DNA of 64,000 nucleotides from Paenarthrobacter nicotinovorans (lineage in GTDB: Bacteria > Actinomycetota > Actinomycetes > Actinomycetales > Micrococcaceae): positions 434,001 to 498,000 of the forward strand of contig NZ_CP089293.1 of assembly GCF_021919345.1 (NCBI RefSeq), given 5' to 3'. Every line of letters starts with the position of its first letter. Position 1 is the stretch's first letter. Shown piece after piece: positions 1 to 9,786 of this stretch. Under the pieces are notes generated by a model that was not told the origin of the DNA, did no database searches, and saw only the letters and a program-made list of their open reading frames with translations. Position numbers and translations under genes: made by a program.

Positions 1-90
1 GACGGCCGGGATGCCCACCGCCTTGGTTTTGGGTTTGGTGACGGTCAGCTTTGACTCATCAATATTTCCGTCGGGGGCTTTGGTAGCCAT
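1..90 (-). CDS. N-terminus of a probable FdhF/YdeP-like molybdopterin oxidoreductase (partial)
   Basis: Only the first 30 codons lie in the window, beginning MATKAPDGNIDESKL and running off the left edge. The ATG at 90 follows folD by 11 bp and has an AGGGAA ribosome-binding site in that gap, so it is the next gene of the same minus-strand operon. The short N-terminus recalls actinobacterial FdhF/YdeP-family formate-dehydrogenase-type proteins (DESKL followed by a basic PK-rich stretch). A formate-oxidising enzyme would fit downstream of PurU, which releases formate. The assignment rests on 30 residues plus context and is tentative. No cofactor motif is visible. Confidence 0.5.
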   Translation of the reverse strand, partial: MATKAPDGNIDESKLTVTKPKTKAVGIPAV

Positions 91-101
91 GAGGTTTCCC
101 T

Positions 102-989
102 TCAGATCCGGGCGGAGGAGGTGGCGGTGGCCAATTGGGCCGGCTCCTGCTGCCGTGCGGCTTCAACCGTGTGCAGGAGCAACAGGGCTGTGGTGACTGA
201 GCCTACGCCGCCGGGCACCGGGGTCAACCCGGCCGCGATACCGGTGACGCTCGCCTCGTCAACGTCCCCCACCAGTGAGCCGTCGGGCAGGACGTTGGTT
301 CCGACGTCGACCACTACCGTCTCCGGTGAGATGTGGCTGCCTTTAAGCAGGCCCGTCCTGCCGGCGGCAACAACCACGACGTCGGCCGGCAGGGTATAGC
401 GCTCCAGCGGCCCCGACCTGGAATGGCAGATGGTGACAGTCGCGTCCCGCTCCAGGAGGAGCAAGGCCAGCGGCTTGCCCACTACTGCGGATCGTCCGAC
501 GACGGCCACGTTGCGTCCCGCGACGGGCACATCAAAGTGGTCCAGCAGTTCCACCACGGCTTGCGCTGTTGCGGGGGCGAAGGCGGGTTGGCCTACAGCC
601 AAGCGGCCGAGGCTGAGGGGATTGGCGCCGTCGATGTCCTTTTCCGGGGCGATGAGGCCCACCAGCGAATCAGCCTTTACGCCCACCGGCAACGGCGTCT
701 GCAGGATGATTCCGTTGACCGAAGGTTCAGTGCTGAGATCCCCGAGGACGCTTGCCAATACCTGCTCGGTGGCCTCGGGTCCCAGGTCCACGATCCTGCA
801 ACCGATGCCCAGCCGTTCGGCTGCACGTTCGATGGAGCGGACGTACCAAAGCGTCGACTCGTCATCGGTGGCAACCACCACGGCCAGGACGGGATGGCGC
901 CCGCTGTTCTCCAGGGCGCGGGCTTCTTCCCCGGCGCGCTGTTGAATGAGGGTTGCCAGCTGCTTGCCGGAAAGCACTTGGGTGTTCAC
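102..989 (-). CDS. folD: FolD-family methylene-THF dehydrogenase, catalytic lysine replaced
   Basis: This 295-aa protein starts at a GTG and overlaps the preceding gene by 4 bp (GTGA). FolD normally oxidises methylene-THF to methenyl-THF (NADP) and then hydrolyses it to 10-formyl-THF. Family hallmarks are present: YVRSIERAAERLGI (residues 49-62), QTPLP, EKDIDG, the dinucleotide-site motif GRSAVVGKP and TPVPGGVG. Aligned without gaps to E. coli FolD (YVASKRKACEEVGF), the tyrosine is kept (Y49), but the catalytic lysine is Ile53 and the next lysine is Arg55. The usual PCTP is PATA and GGVGP is GGVGS. In studied FolD enzymes loss of this lysine abolishes cyclohydrolase activity, so this is inferred to be dehydrogenase-only or altered. 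Dimethylglycine oxidase two genes upstream would supply methylene-THF. Confidence 0.85.
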   Translation of the reverse strand: MNTQVLSGKQLATLIQQRAGEEARALENSGRHPVLAVVVATDDESTLWYVRSIERAAERLGIGCRIVDLGPEATEQVLASVLGDLSTEPSVNGIILQTPLPVGVKADSLVGLIAPEKDIDGANPLSLGRLAVGQPAFAPATAQAVVELLDHFDVPVAGRNVAVVGRSAVVGKPLALLLLERDATVTICHSRSGPLERYTLPADVVVVAAGRTGLLKGSHISPETVVVDVGTNVLPDGSLVGDVDEASVTGIAAGLTPVPGGVGSVTTALLLLHTVEAARQQEPAQLATATSSARI

Positions 990-1612
990 GAGAGGATCCT
1001 TTCGCGGACGCGCTTGACCAGGGAATCGGCTGCGAGGACCACTTTGTCCTCAAGTCCGTCCGTCTGCCCTGCCAGGCGGCTGCGGGCGGCGCTGTCCTTG
1101 ATGGCCACGACATTGATGTCGATGTTCACGCGCGCTGTCGTGGCGGCAGCGCGGGCGGCATCTGCAGCCGCGGCGACATCGCTGATGACGTTGGGGTTTG
1201 CCGCATCCAGGAGATCGGTGGCGAGGCTGACGACCTCACCGGCGACCCGGATGAGTTGCGCGGGAGTTTGGGCTGCCTGGACCAGGGCATCCTGGATGGC
1301 TGCGCTGCGGGCACTCTTGAGTTCGTCCGTGTCCGACGGGAGTTTGTAGGAGTCAATGACAGCCTGGAAGGCGTGCTCATCGGCGTCGGCCAGGCGCAAG
1401 GCTTCCACTACAAGGTGGTCGGCGGCGCTGGTGATCCGGGCTACGAGCGCGGCATGCTGCTCAAACTTCGCGCCTGTGGTGTACCGGGCCACCATGGCAA
1501 CCAATGCGGCTCCTTGTGCCGCGTGCAGCGCAGCGGCAGCACCGCCGCCCGGTGTGGGCTGGCGGGAGGCCAGCCTGGAGAGGTAGTTATTGATGGTTTC
1601 AGAGCTGATCAT
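986..1612 (-). CDS. Cyclodeaminase/cyclohydrolase (FTCD C-terminal) family protein, FchA-like
   Basis: A 208-aa, largely helical protein. I chose the ATG at 1612 because AGGACGG lies just upstream and the family homology begins there (MISSETINNYL); the frame extends 35 codons further without a better site. The glycine-rich motif PTPGGGAAAALHAAQGAA near residue 20 is the signature of the formiminotransferase-cyclodeaminase C-terminal family. Stand-alone members act on one-carbon folates, either as formimino-THF cyclodeaminase or, as in methylotroph FchA, as methenyl-THF cyclohydrolase. There is no formiminotransferase partner or histidine-degradation gene nearby. Its stop overlaps the start of the divergent folD, so a methenyl-THF cyclohydrolase role is the better inference. 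Confidence 0.8.
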   Translation of the reverse strand: MISSETINNYLSRLASRQPTPGGGAAAALHAAQGAALVAMVARYTTGAKFEQHAALVARITSAADHLVVEALRLADADEHAFQAVIDSYKLPSDTDELKSARSAAIQDALVQAAQTPAQLIRVAGEVVSLATDLLDAANPNVISDVAAAADAARAAATTARVNIDINVVAIKDSAARSRLAGQTDGLEDKVVLAADSLVKRVRERILS

Positions 1613-1759
1613 GTGCCGTCCTGGCTGAACTGGGTAAGACGCTGAACTGGATGTGAAGGCCGGAAACAGCGGCCCGGACCCTGGTCTGTCGGGAGAGGGG
1701 AAGGGCCCGGGCCGCATGTCCTGGCTTCCGGGTCGTTGACGGACCCGCAGTGCGCGGGG

Positions 1760-4300
<2,541 letters not shown>

Positions 4301-5218
4301 TTAGCGGAAGACGACCGTGCTGGTCCGGTCCAGGAGGACGCGGTGTTCGCAGTGCCAGCGGACGGCACGGGAAAGTGCCAGTGCTTCTGCGTCCTGGCCC
4401 ACAGTGGAAAGCGCGTTGGGGCCGTAGCTGTGGTCCACGCGGATGACTTCCTGCTCGATGATCGGGCCCTCGTCCAGGTCGGCGGTGACGTAGTGGGCGG
4501 TAGCACCCACCTGCTTCACGCCGCGGTCGTAGGCCTGGTGGTAGGGGCGGGCACCCTTGAAGCCGGGGAGGAAGGAATGGTGGATGTTGATCGCGCGTCC
4601 TTCCAGCTTGCGGCACAGGTCGTTCGAAAGGACCTGCATGTAGCGGGCCAGGACCACGAGGTCGGCCTTGTATTCGTCCACAAGTTCCAGGAGCTTTTGC
4701 TCCGCCTCGGCCTTGGTGTCCGGGGTTACGGGGATGTGGATGAAGGGCAGCCCGGCTGCCTCGGCCATGGCGCGGTGGGTCTCATGGTTGGAGACGACGG
4801 CGACGAGCTCGCCGCCGAGGCTGCCTCCGCGCCAGCGGAAGATGAGGTCGTTGAGGCAGTGGCCAAACTTGGAGACCATCACCAGGACGCGTTGCTTGGT
4901 CTGGTCGTGGAAGCTGAATTTCATATCGAAGCGGTCCGCGATGGAACGGAACTCATCCTCCAGCTGATCCGGGGAGTAGCTCTGGCCGCCGGAGAAGGCA
5001 GTGCGCAGGTGCAATGTCTGGCGCAGGCTGTCATCGAACTGCTGGTGCTCTTCGATGTTGAAGCCGCGCTCGAAGAGGAAAGTGGTGACTGCCTGCACGA
5101 TGCCCGGCTGTTCGACGCACGACAGTGTGAGTACGAACTTCTGCGCCTGCTCGTCCTTGAGCTGGCCGCGTTCTGCCGGAAGGGTGCTGAGGTGTGAGTC
5201 TGAAGCCACGAGGGTCAT
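4301..5218 (-). CDS. purU: Formyltetrahydrofolate deformylase
   Basis: A 305-aa PurU that hydrolyses 10-formyl-THF to formate and THF. An N-terminal ACT domain (about residues 28-105, KFVLTLSCVEQPGIVQAV) precedes the formyltransferase-fold domain. The catalytic signature is NIHHSFLPGFKG with the distal DEGPIIEQ. The ATG at 5218 has AAGGAGG 5-6 nt upstream. It is the first gene of the minus-strand C1 operon, just ahead of dimethylglycine oxidase. In this context it recycles free THF for the oxidase while discarding carbon as formate. Its promoter region, shared with the divergent GntR gene, holds an AT-rich inverted repeat. Confidence 0.95.
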   Translation of the reverse strand: MTLVASDSHLSTLPAERGQLKDEQAQKFVLTLSCVEQPGIVQAVTTFLFERGFNIEEHQQFDDSLRQTLHLRTAFSGGQSYSPDQLEDEFRSIADRFDMKFSFHDQTKQRVLVMVSKFGHCLNDLIFRWRGGSLGGELVAVVSNHETHRAMAEAAGLPFIHIPVTPDTKAEAEQKLLELVDEYKADLVVLARYMQVLSNDLCRKLEGRAINIHHSFLPGFKGARPYHQAYDRGVKQVGATAHYVTADLDEGPIIEQEVIRVDHSYGPNALSTVGQDAEALALSRAVRWHCEHRVLLDRTSTVVFR

Positions 5219-5239
5219 GTGTCCTCCTTAGGTGTTTGC

Positions 5240-5275
5240 CTAGATATATTCCTGAAATACGAACTGATATATTAG
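5240..5275. promoter_or_regulatory. AT-rich inverted repeat between purU and the GntR gene, putative operator
   Basis: The arms CTAgATATAT (from 5240) and ATATATTAG (ending 5275) are inverted around a short spacer. The 11-mer TGATATATTAG (5265-5275) recurs as its exact reverse complement upstream of pdxS (6091-6101). Such AT-rich words stand out in this GC-rich DNA. The site lies between the divergent purU and GntR starts, where an autoregulated GntR repressor would bind. The function is inferred. Confidence 0.5.
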
Positions 5276-5349
5276 GATTGGAAATCAGCGTATACTGGTG
5301 TCCGGGGCAGGTCAATAGATTTCCCGGTTTTGAAGAAGGAGCTCACGCT

Positions 5350-6030
5350 GTGGCTACTGGAACTCTCGCAAGCATTGGCGACGCCACCAGGAAATCACTG
5401 GCCGACGTGGCCTACGAACGGCTGCGCGACCGCTTGTTGATGCTTGAAATCAAGCCAGGGGACATCCTTAATGACGAACAGCTCGCCAAGGAGCTGGAAG
5501 TGGGGCGGACTCCCGTCCGTGAAGCTTTGAAACGGCTGGAGCTGGATCGGCTGGTGATTACCTACCCCCGGCGCGGAACGTTCGCCACCCGCGTGGAGGT
5601 AACCGACCTCGCCTTCATCTCCGAAATCCGCGCCCAGCTTGAACCGCTTGCCGCGGCCCGCGCAGCGCGGGTGGCTTCAGCTGCCACCAGGGAACATCTG
5701 CGGAACGTGATGCGGGCCGTGGAGGACTTCGATGTCAGCGCGGCGTCCGTGGTGGAAACCCTGCGTCTTGACGCGAGCGTGCATCAGGGCATCTATTCGG
5801 CTGCAGCGAATCCGCACCTGGAGGACGTGCTGATCCGCTATGACAATCTGGCCACGCGGATCTGGTGCATGGTACTTGACAGGCTTCCGGACCTCGAGCA
5901 CCACGTCCGCGAGCACCTGGATCTTCTGCGGGCTGTGATTGACGGCAACGAAGAAGCGGCCGCCGAACTCGCCCGTCTCCATGTCAGCGGATTTGAGCAA
6001 GCTGTTCGTCAGGCGCTGTTCGCCGCCTAA
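5350..6030 (+). CDS. GntR-family (FadR-like FCD) transcriptional regulator
   Basis: A 226-aa regulator. The GTG at 5350 is preferred because GAAGAAGGAG lies about 8 nt upstream; the frame is open for 52 more codons but that stretch covers the divergent promoter. The N-terminal winged helix (DVAYERLRDRLLMLEIKPGD, EELEVGRTPVREAL-like region) is followed by an all-helical FCD effector domain with the typical EIRAQLEPLAA start and metal-site histidines near DASVHQGIY and HVREHLDLL. It is divergent from purU-dmg-folD and directly upstream of pdxS. An AT-rich repeat is shared by both promoters, so it may control both. The ligand is unknown; dimethylglycine, sarcosine or a folate-linked metabolite are reasonable guesses. 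Confidence 0.88.
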   Translation: MATGTLASIGDATRKSLADVAYERLRDRLLMLEIKPGDILNDEQLAKELEVGRTPVREALKRLELDRLVITYPRRGTFATRVEVTDLAFISEIRAQLEPLAAARAARVASAATREHLRNVMRAVEDFDVSAASVVETLRLDASVHQGIYSAAANPHLEDVLIRYDNLATRIWCMVLDRLPDLEHHVREHLDLLRAVIDGNEEAAAELARLHVSGFEQAVRQALFAA

Positions 6031-6051
6031 GGGCGTCCGCCGCCAAAGTGG

Positions 6052-6080
6052 TTGACTCGGCGACGGGTCACTTGCATACT
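6052..6080 (+). promoter_or_regulatory. Predicted sigma-70-type promoter of pdxS
   Basis: TTGACT (6052-6057) and CATACT (6075-6080) are separated by exactly 17 nt and point toward pdxS. The putative operator at 6091-6113 would fall a few bases after the start of transcription. Confidence 0.55.
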
Positions 6081-6090
6081 GGACTTCTTA

Positions 6091-6113
6091 CTAATATATC
6101 ACTCGGATATTAG
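6091..6113. promoter_or_regulatory. Inverted repeat upstream of pdxS, putative GntR operator
   Basis: CTAATAT (6091-6097) and ATATTAG (6107-6113) form an inverted repeat just downstream of the predicted promoter. The 11-mer CTAATATATCA is the exact reverse complement of the word in the purU/GntR intergenic region. This suggests one regulator acts at both promoters. Confidence 0.5.
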
Positions 6114-6189
6114 GCGCGGCCTACACCCTGGCCCATCCTGGTCCTGTGCTCGTGATGCAATCACGGCCCCCACGTCCCTGGAGTACCAC

Positions 6190-7104
6190 GTGACTACACG
6201 ACACCCTCTTTTCGAACACATTCCGCTCACGGGCAGCAGCCGCGTCAAGCGGGGCATGGCGGAGATGCTCAAGGGCGGCGTCATCATGGACGTCGTTAAC
6301 GTCGAGCAGGCCCGCATCGCCGAGGACGCCGGTGCCGTGGCTGTCATGGCGCTTGAGCGCGTTCCGGCTGATATCCGCGCCCAGGGCGGCGTGTCCCGCA
6401 TGTCCGATCCGGACATGATCGATCAGATCATCGCTGCCGTGTCCATCCCGGTCATGGCCAAGGCCCGTATCGGCCACTTCGTCGAAGCCCAGGTCCTGCA
6501 GTCCCTCGGTGTTGACTACATCGATGAGTCCGAGGTCCTGACTCCGGCGGACTACATCAACCACATCGATAAATGGAACTTCACCGTCCCGTTCGTCTGT
6601 GGTGCCACCAACCTCGGTGAGGCTTTGCGCCGCATCAACGAGGGCGCGGCCATGATCCGTTCCAAGGGCGAAGCCGGTACCGGCGATGTTTCCAACGCCA
6701 CCGGTCACATGCGCAAGATCCGCTCCGAGATCGCCAAGCTCGCCGCCCTTCCCGAGGACGAGCTGTATGTTGCGGCCAAGGAGCTGCAGGCCCCGTACGA
6801 ACTGGTCAAGGAAATTGCCGCTACGGGCAAGCTTCCGGTGGTGTTGTTCACTGCCGGTGGCATCGCGACCCCGGCTGATGCTGCGATGATGATGCAGCTC
6901 GGCGCCGATGGCGTGTTCGTCGGTTCCGGTATCTTCAAGTCCGGCAACCCGGCAGAGCGTGCCGCCGCCGTCGTGAACGCTACTGCCTACTACGACGATC
7001 CTGACGTTATTGCCAAGGTCTCCCGCGGCCTGGGCGAAGCGATGGTCGGCATCAACGTCGACGACATCCCGCAGCCCCACCGCCTCGCAGAACGCGGCTG
7101 GTAG
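6190..7104 (+). CDS. pdxS: Pyridoxal 5'-phosphate synthase lyase subunit PdxS
   Basis: A 304-aa PdxS, the TIM-barrel subunit that makes PLP from ribose 5-phosphate, glyceraldehyde 3-phosphate and ammonia delivered by PdxT. The GTG at 6190 ([11 protein letters not shown]) fits the normal family length; the longer open frame runs back into the promoter. Active-site signatures are present: D34 in [10 protein letters not shown]91 in [10 protein letters not shown], and [11 protein letters not shown]. No pdxT follows; the next genes are a small ORF and a convergent LysR gene. PLP serves glycine/serine enzymes that use the sarcosine-derived carbon, which may explain its place beside the C1 operon. 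It may be a second pdxS copy in the genome, but that cannot be seen here. Confidence 0.96.
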   Translation: MTTRHPLFEHIPLTGSSRVKRGMAEMLKGGVIMDVVNVEQARIAEDAGAVAVMALERVPADIRAQGGVSRMSDPDMIDQIIAAVSIPVMAKARIGHFVEAQVLQSLGVDYIDESEVLTPADYINHIDKWNFTVPFVCGATNLGEALRRINEGAAMIRSKGEAGTGDVSNATGHMRKIRSEIAKLAALPEDELYVAAKELQAPYELVKEIAATGKLPVVLFTAGGIATPADAAMMMQLGADGVFVGSGIFKSGNPAERAAAVVNATAYYDDPDVIAKVSRGLGEAMVGINVDDIPQPHRLAERGW

Positions 7105-7110
7105 GCCGGG

Positions 7111-7335
7111 GTGCTGGACGTGAGGCCGGTGAGGACGGCGGACGGCCGGGGACTGCGGATGGATTGGGCCAAGCTGACCGGCCACACCGTGGAGGTGTGG
7201 CTTTTCGACGACCACGTCATGACGGGCGTGGTGGAGCAGGCGGCGGATGACGACTCCGTCTTGTGGATCGCCGCCGCGGGAGCCGACACCCGGCGGCTCT
7301 TTGACAAGTCCACCGGCTACCAGGTCTGGGCTTAG
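7111..7335 (+). CDS. Small hypothetical protein
   Basis: A 74-aa frame starting at GTG 7111, or 58 aa from ATG 7159 (MDWAKLTGHTVEVWLFDDHV). It begins only 6 nt after the pdxS stop, so it is probably co-transcribed. The compact beta-rich pattern (HTVEVWLFDDHVMTGVVEQA, then DDSVLWIAA) resembles a small barrel-like fold, but I recognise no family. There are no membrane segments or metal motifs. The start is uncertain. Confidence 0.55.
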   Translation: MLDVRPVRTADGRGLRMDWAKLTGHTVEVWLFDDHVMTGVVEQAADDDSVLWIAAAGADTRRLFDKSTGYQVWA

Positions 7336-7379
7336 TCGGAGCGCTGTTGCCGGCCGGGCCGGTTTTGTTGCCGTGGGGC

Positions 7380-8312
7380 TCAGAGATCGTCTTCGGGCCG
7401 CGCCGCCAGAATCCGTTTGGCGCTGGCCTGCAGGATGCCCAGTGACTCCTGGATCAGGGGCGAGGCGATGCTGCCCCTGCGGACCGCTGCGACAATGCGG
7501 CGCGCAGGTCTCCCCTTGCCCGTAATGCGCAGCCGCACTACGTTCTCCGCGCTGTGCAGTGGCGCCAGCCGGGGCAGCAGGCCTACGCCAAGCCCGGCCC
7601 CTACGAATGCGATCTGGGTCTCCCATTCAACTGCCTCATGCGCGATCCGCGGCGTCACTCCCACTGCCGTAAATGCTGCGGTGAACAAGGAATGGTAGGT
7701 GGACCCCGCTGCCTCCGTGATCCACGGCTCCGACGCCAGTTCCTCAAGCGTCACCGTCTGCCGTGAAGCCAGGGGATGGTCCGCGGGAATGATGACGTCC
7801 AGTGGATCGTCCAGCAGGACCGTCTGCTCGAAGCGGGGATCGTCCTCGCCGTAGGTGTCGGACTGCATCGCCACAATGACGGCGAGGTCGATGCGTTCAG
7901 CCACAAGCAGGTCGAAGCAACGTGATGGATTTGCCTCCAGCACCTGCACCTCCAGCAGGGGCCGCGTGGAGCGCAGCGTTGCGGCCAGTGGCGCGAGAAG
8001 CTGCGCGGCCGCCGTCGAGAATCCGCCCAGGCCGAAATGTGACTGCACCTGGTCGCCGGCCTCCATTGCCGCGGCTCTCAGGCTCTCCCATTCGGCGATA
8101 AGGCTGTCCGAACCCGCCACGAGGAAGCGTCCTGTGGCGGTCAGCCGCACGCCCCGGCCGTCCTTGGTCAGCAGTTGCATGCCGAGGACGCGCTGGAGCT
8201 CGCGCAGCTGCGCCGAGACGGCGGAAGGGGAATATCCCGTGAGCTCGGCCGTCGCCCCCACGGTGCCACATCGGGCAAACACCCGAAGTGTTATCAACCT
8301 CTGATCGATCAT
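7380..8312 (-). CDS. LysR-family transcriptional regulator
   Basis: A 310-aa regulator read from the ATG at 8312 (MIDQRLITLRVFARCG); a GTG five codons upstream is also possible. The N-terminal winged HTH is clear (GATAELTGYSPSAVSAQLRE), followed by a LysR substrate-binding domain with the usual LGVGLLPRLA near the C-terminus. It is divergent from gbcA across about 170 bp. That interval holds two direct ATTGCGC words (8330-8336 and 8354-8360) spaced 24 bp apart. Position suggests it controls the glycine betaine monooxygenase genes. In pseudomonads that role belongs to an AraC-type protein, so this would be a different solution. Confidence 0.9.
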   Translation of the reverse strand: MIDQRLITLRVFARCGTVGATAELTGYSPSAVSAQLRELQRVLGMQLLTKDGRGVRLTATGRFLVAGSDSLIAEWESLRAAAMEAGDQVQSHFGLGGFSTAAAQLLAPLAATLRSTRPLLEVQVLEANPSRCFDLLVAERIDLAVIVAMQSDTYGEDDPRFEQTVLLDDPLDVIIPADHPLASRQTVTLEELASEPWITEAAGSTYHSLFTAAFTAVGVTPRIAHEAVEWETQIAFVGAGLGVGLLPRLAPLHSAENVVRLRITGKGRPARRIVAAVRRGSIASPLIQESLGILQASAKRILAARPEDDL

Positions 8313-8481
8313 GGACCAATCATGCACCCATTGCGCATGGTTATCTCCTAAATATTGCGCTTTTGTTGCAGTGCATTCGTCCCTAATCTCGTACTACGAA
8401 GACTTCGATAACGCCGCTTGCGACGATGCACCCGCGGCCCCCAAGATCCCCCAACTTACCCAGCCTCCCGGGAGGAAACCC

Positions 8482-9786
8482 ATGACTGCTCAAGTGAACG
8501 TGCCCCTGAATTCGCGCGGAAAACTCGCCTCAACATTGCCTGCCGAGCAGCTGGCCGAGATCAGTGCCCTGTTCGAGTTCCGGCGCACCGGCTACTCCTT
8601 GGACGCCCCCTTCTACACCGATCCCACGATCTTCAAGATCGACATGGAAGCCATCTTCGGTGCGCACTGGATCTTTGCCGGAAGCGTCGCCGAACTGCCG
8701 GAACCGGGTGACTACATCACGGTGGACTACGGCCCGTACTCCCTGATCGTCCTGCGCAACGACGACGGCGACGTCAACGTCCTGCACAACGTCTGCCGCC
8801 ACCGCGGTGCCCGGGTGCTGACCGAAGCCGCAGGCTCCACCGGAAACCTGGTGTGCGGCTACCACTCCTGGACCTACTCGCCCGAGGGCAACCTGATCCA
8901 CGCCTCGGCACCGGGGGAGACGAAGTTCGACAAGAACTGCTTCGCCCTCAAGCGCGCCCACAGCCGTGTCGTCGCGGGGCTCATTTTCGTCTGCATCGCG
9001 AGCGAGCCGCCGGCCGACTTCGATGAAACCTCAAAGATCTTCGAGCCCTACCTCGCGCCCCACGATCTGGCGAAGACAAAAATCGCCTACCAGCAGAACA
9101 TCATCGAAGAGGGCAACTGGAAGCTCGTCATGGAGAACAACCGTGAGTGCTACCACTGCGATGGGCACCCGGAACTCGCCTGCTCCCTCTTCCCCACGTG
9201 GGGACTCACCGAGGGCCTGATTCCGGCCCACCTTGAGGAAGTCTGGGACCGCAACAAGGAAGCCCAGTCCTCCCTCGAGGAGCGCTGCCGCCGCTATGGC
9301 CTCCCCTACGAGGTAGTGGAGGAACTCGACACGCGCATCGCCGGCATCCGCATCTCCCGCGAATCCCTGGACGGTGAAGGCGAATCGTTCTCGCCCGACG
9401 GGCGCAGGCTTTCCAAGAAGCTCCTGGGCGATCTGCGCGACTTCCGCCTCGGCCGCTGCTCCATGCACCTGCAGCCCAACAGCTGGTTCCACTTCCAGAG
9501 CGACCACGTCATCACGTTCGGCGTCTTCCCCATCAACGAACACCAGTCGCTGGTCCGCACCACCTGGCTGGTGGCTGACGACGCCGTGGAAGGCGTCGAC
9601 TACGACCTGGAAAAACTCACCTACACCTGGAAGCAGACGAACCTGCAGGACAAGGCGTTCGTTGAGCTGTGCCAGACGGGTGCCGGCAGCCCCGCCTACG
9701 AGCCCGGCCCCTACATGAAGAGCGAATACCAGGTGGAGGCATTCATCAATTGGTACGTCCAGCGCGTGCAGGAGCACTTGGCATGA
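8482..9786 (+). CDS. gbcA: Rieske-type glycine betaine monooxygenase, oxygenase subunit
   Basis: A 434-aa aromatic-ring-hydroxylating-type oxygenase. The ATG at 8482 follows GGGAGGAAA, and the normal N-terminus starts here. The Rieske 2Fe-2S ligands are C105, H107, C125 and H128 (NVCRHRGA ... CGYHSW). The mononuclear iron motif is ENNRECYHCDGHPEL, with H225 and H229. This motif form is typical of the betaine/stachydrine demethylase group. The adjacent reductase and the nearby dimethylglycine oxidase and choline oxidase point to glycine betaine -> dimethylglycine + formaldehyde. Stachydrine or carnitine cannot be excluded from sequence alone. The stop overlaps the gbcB start (ATGA). Confidence 0.9.
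   Translation: MTAQVNVPLNSRGKLASTLPAEQLAEISALFEFRRTGYSLDAPFYTDPTIFKIDMEAIFGAHWIFAGSVAELPEPGDYITVDYGPYSLIVLRNDDGDVNVLHNVCRHRGARVLTEAAGSTGNLVCGYHSWTYSPEGNLIHASAPGETKFDKNCFALKRAHSRVVAGLIFVCIASEPPADFDETSKIFEPYLAPHDLAKTKIAYQQNIIEEGNWKLVMENNRECYHCDGHPELACSLFPTWGLTEGLIPAHLEEVWDRNKEAQSSLEERCRRYGLPYEVVEELDTRIAGIRISRESLDGEGESFSPDGRRLSKKLLGDLRDFRLGRCSMHLQPNSWFHFQSDHVITFGVFPINEHQSLVRTTWLVADDAVEGVDYDLEKLTYTWKQTNLQDKAFVELCQTGAGSPAYEPGPYMKSEYQVEAFINWYVQRVQEHLA

Noticed and set aside
5194..5349. N-terminal extension of the GntR regulator
   Set aside because: The extension covers the divergent promoter and AT-rich repeat; the GTG at 5350 has a good ribosome-binding site and fits family length.
6121..7626. 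Long minus-strand frame over pdxS
   Set aside because: Antisense to pdxS; no recognisable protein family.
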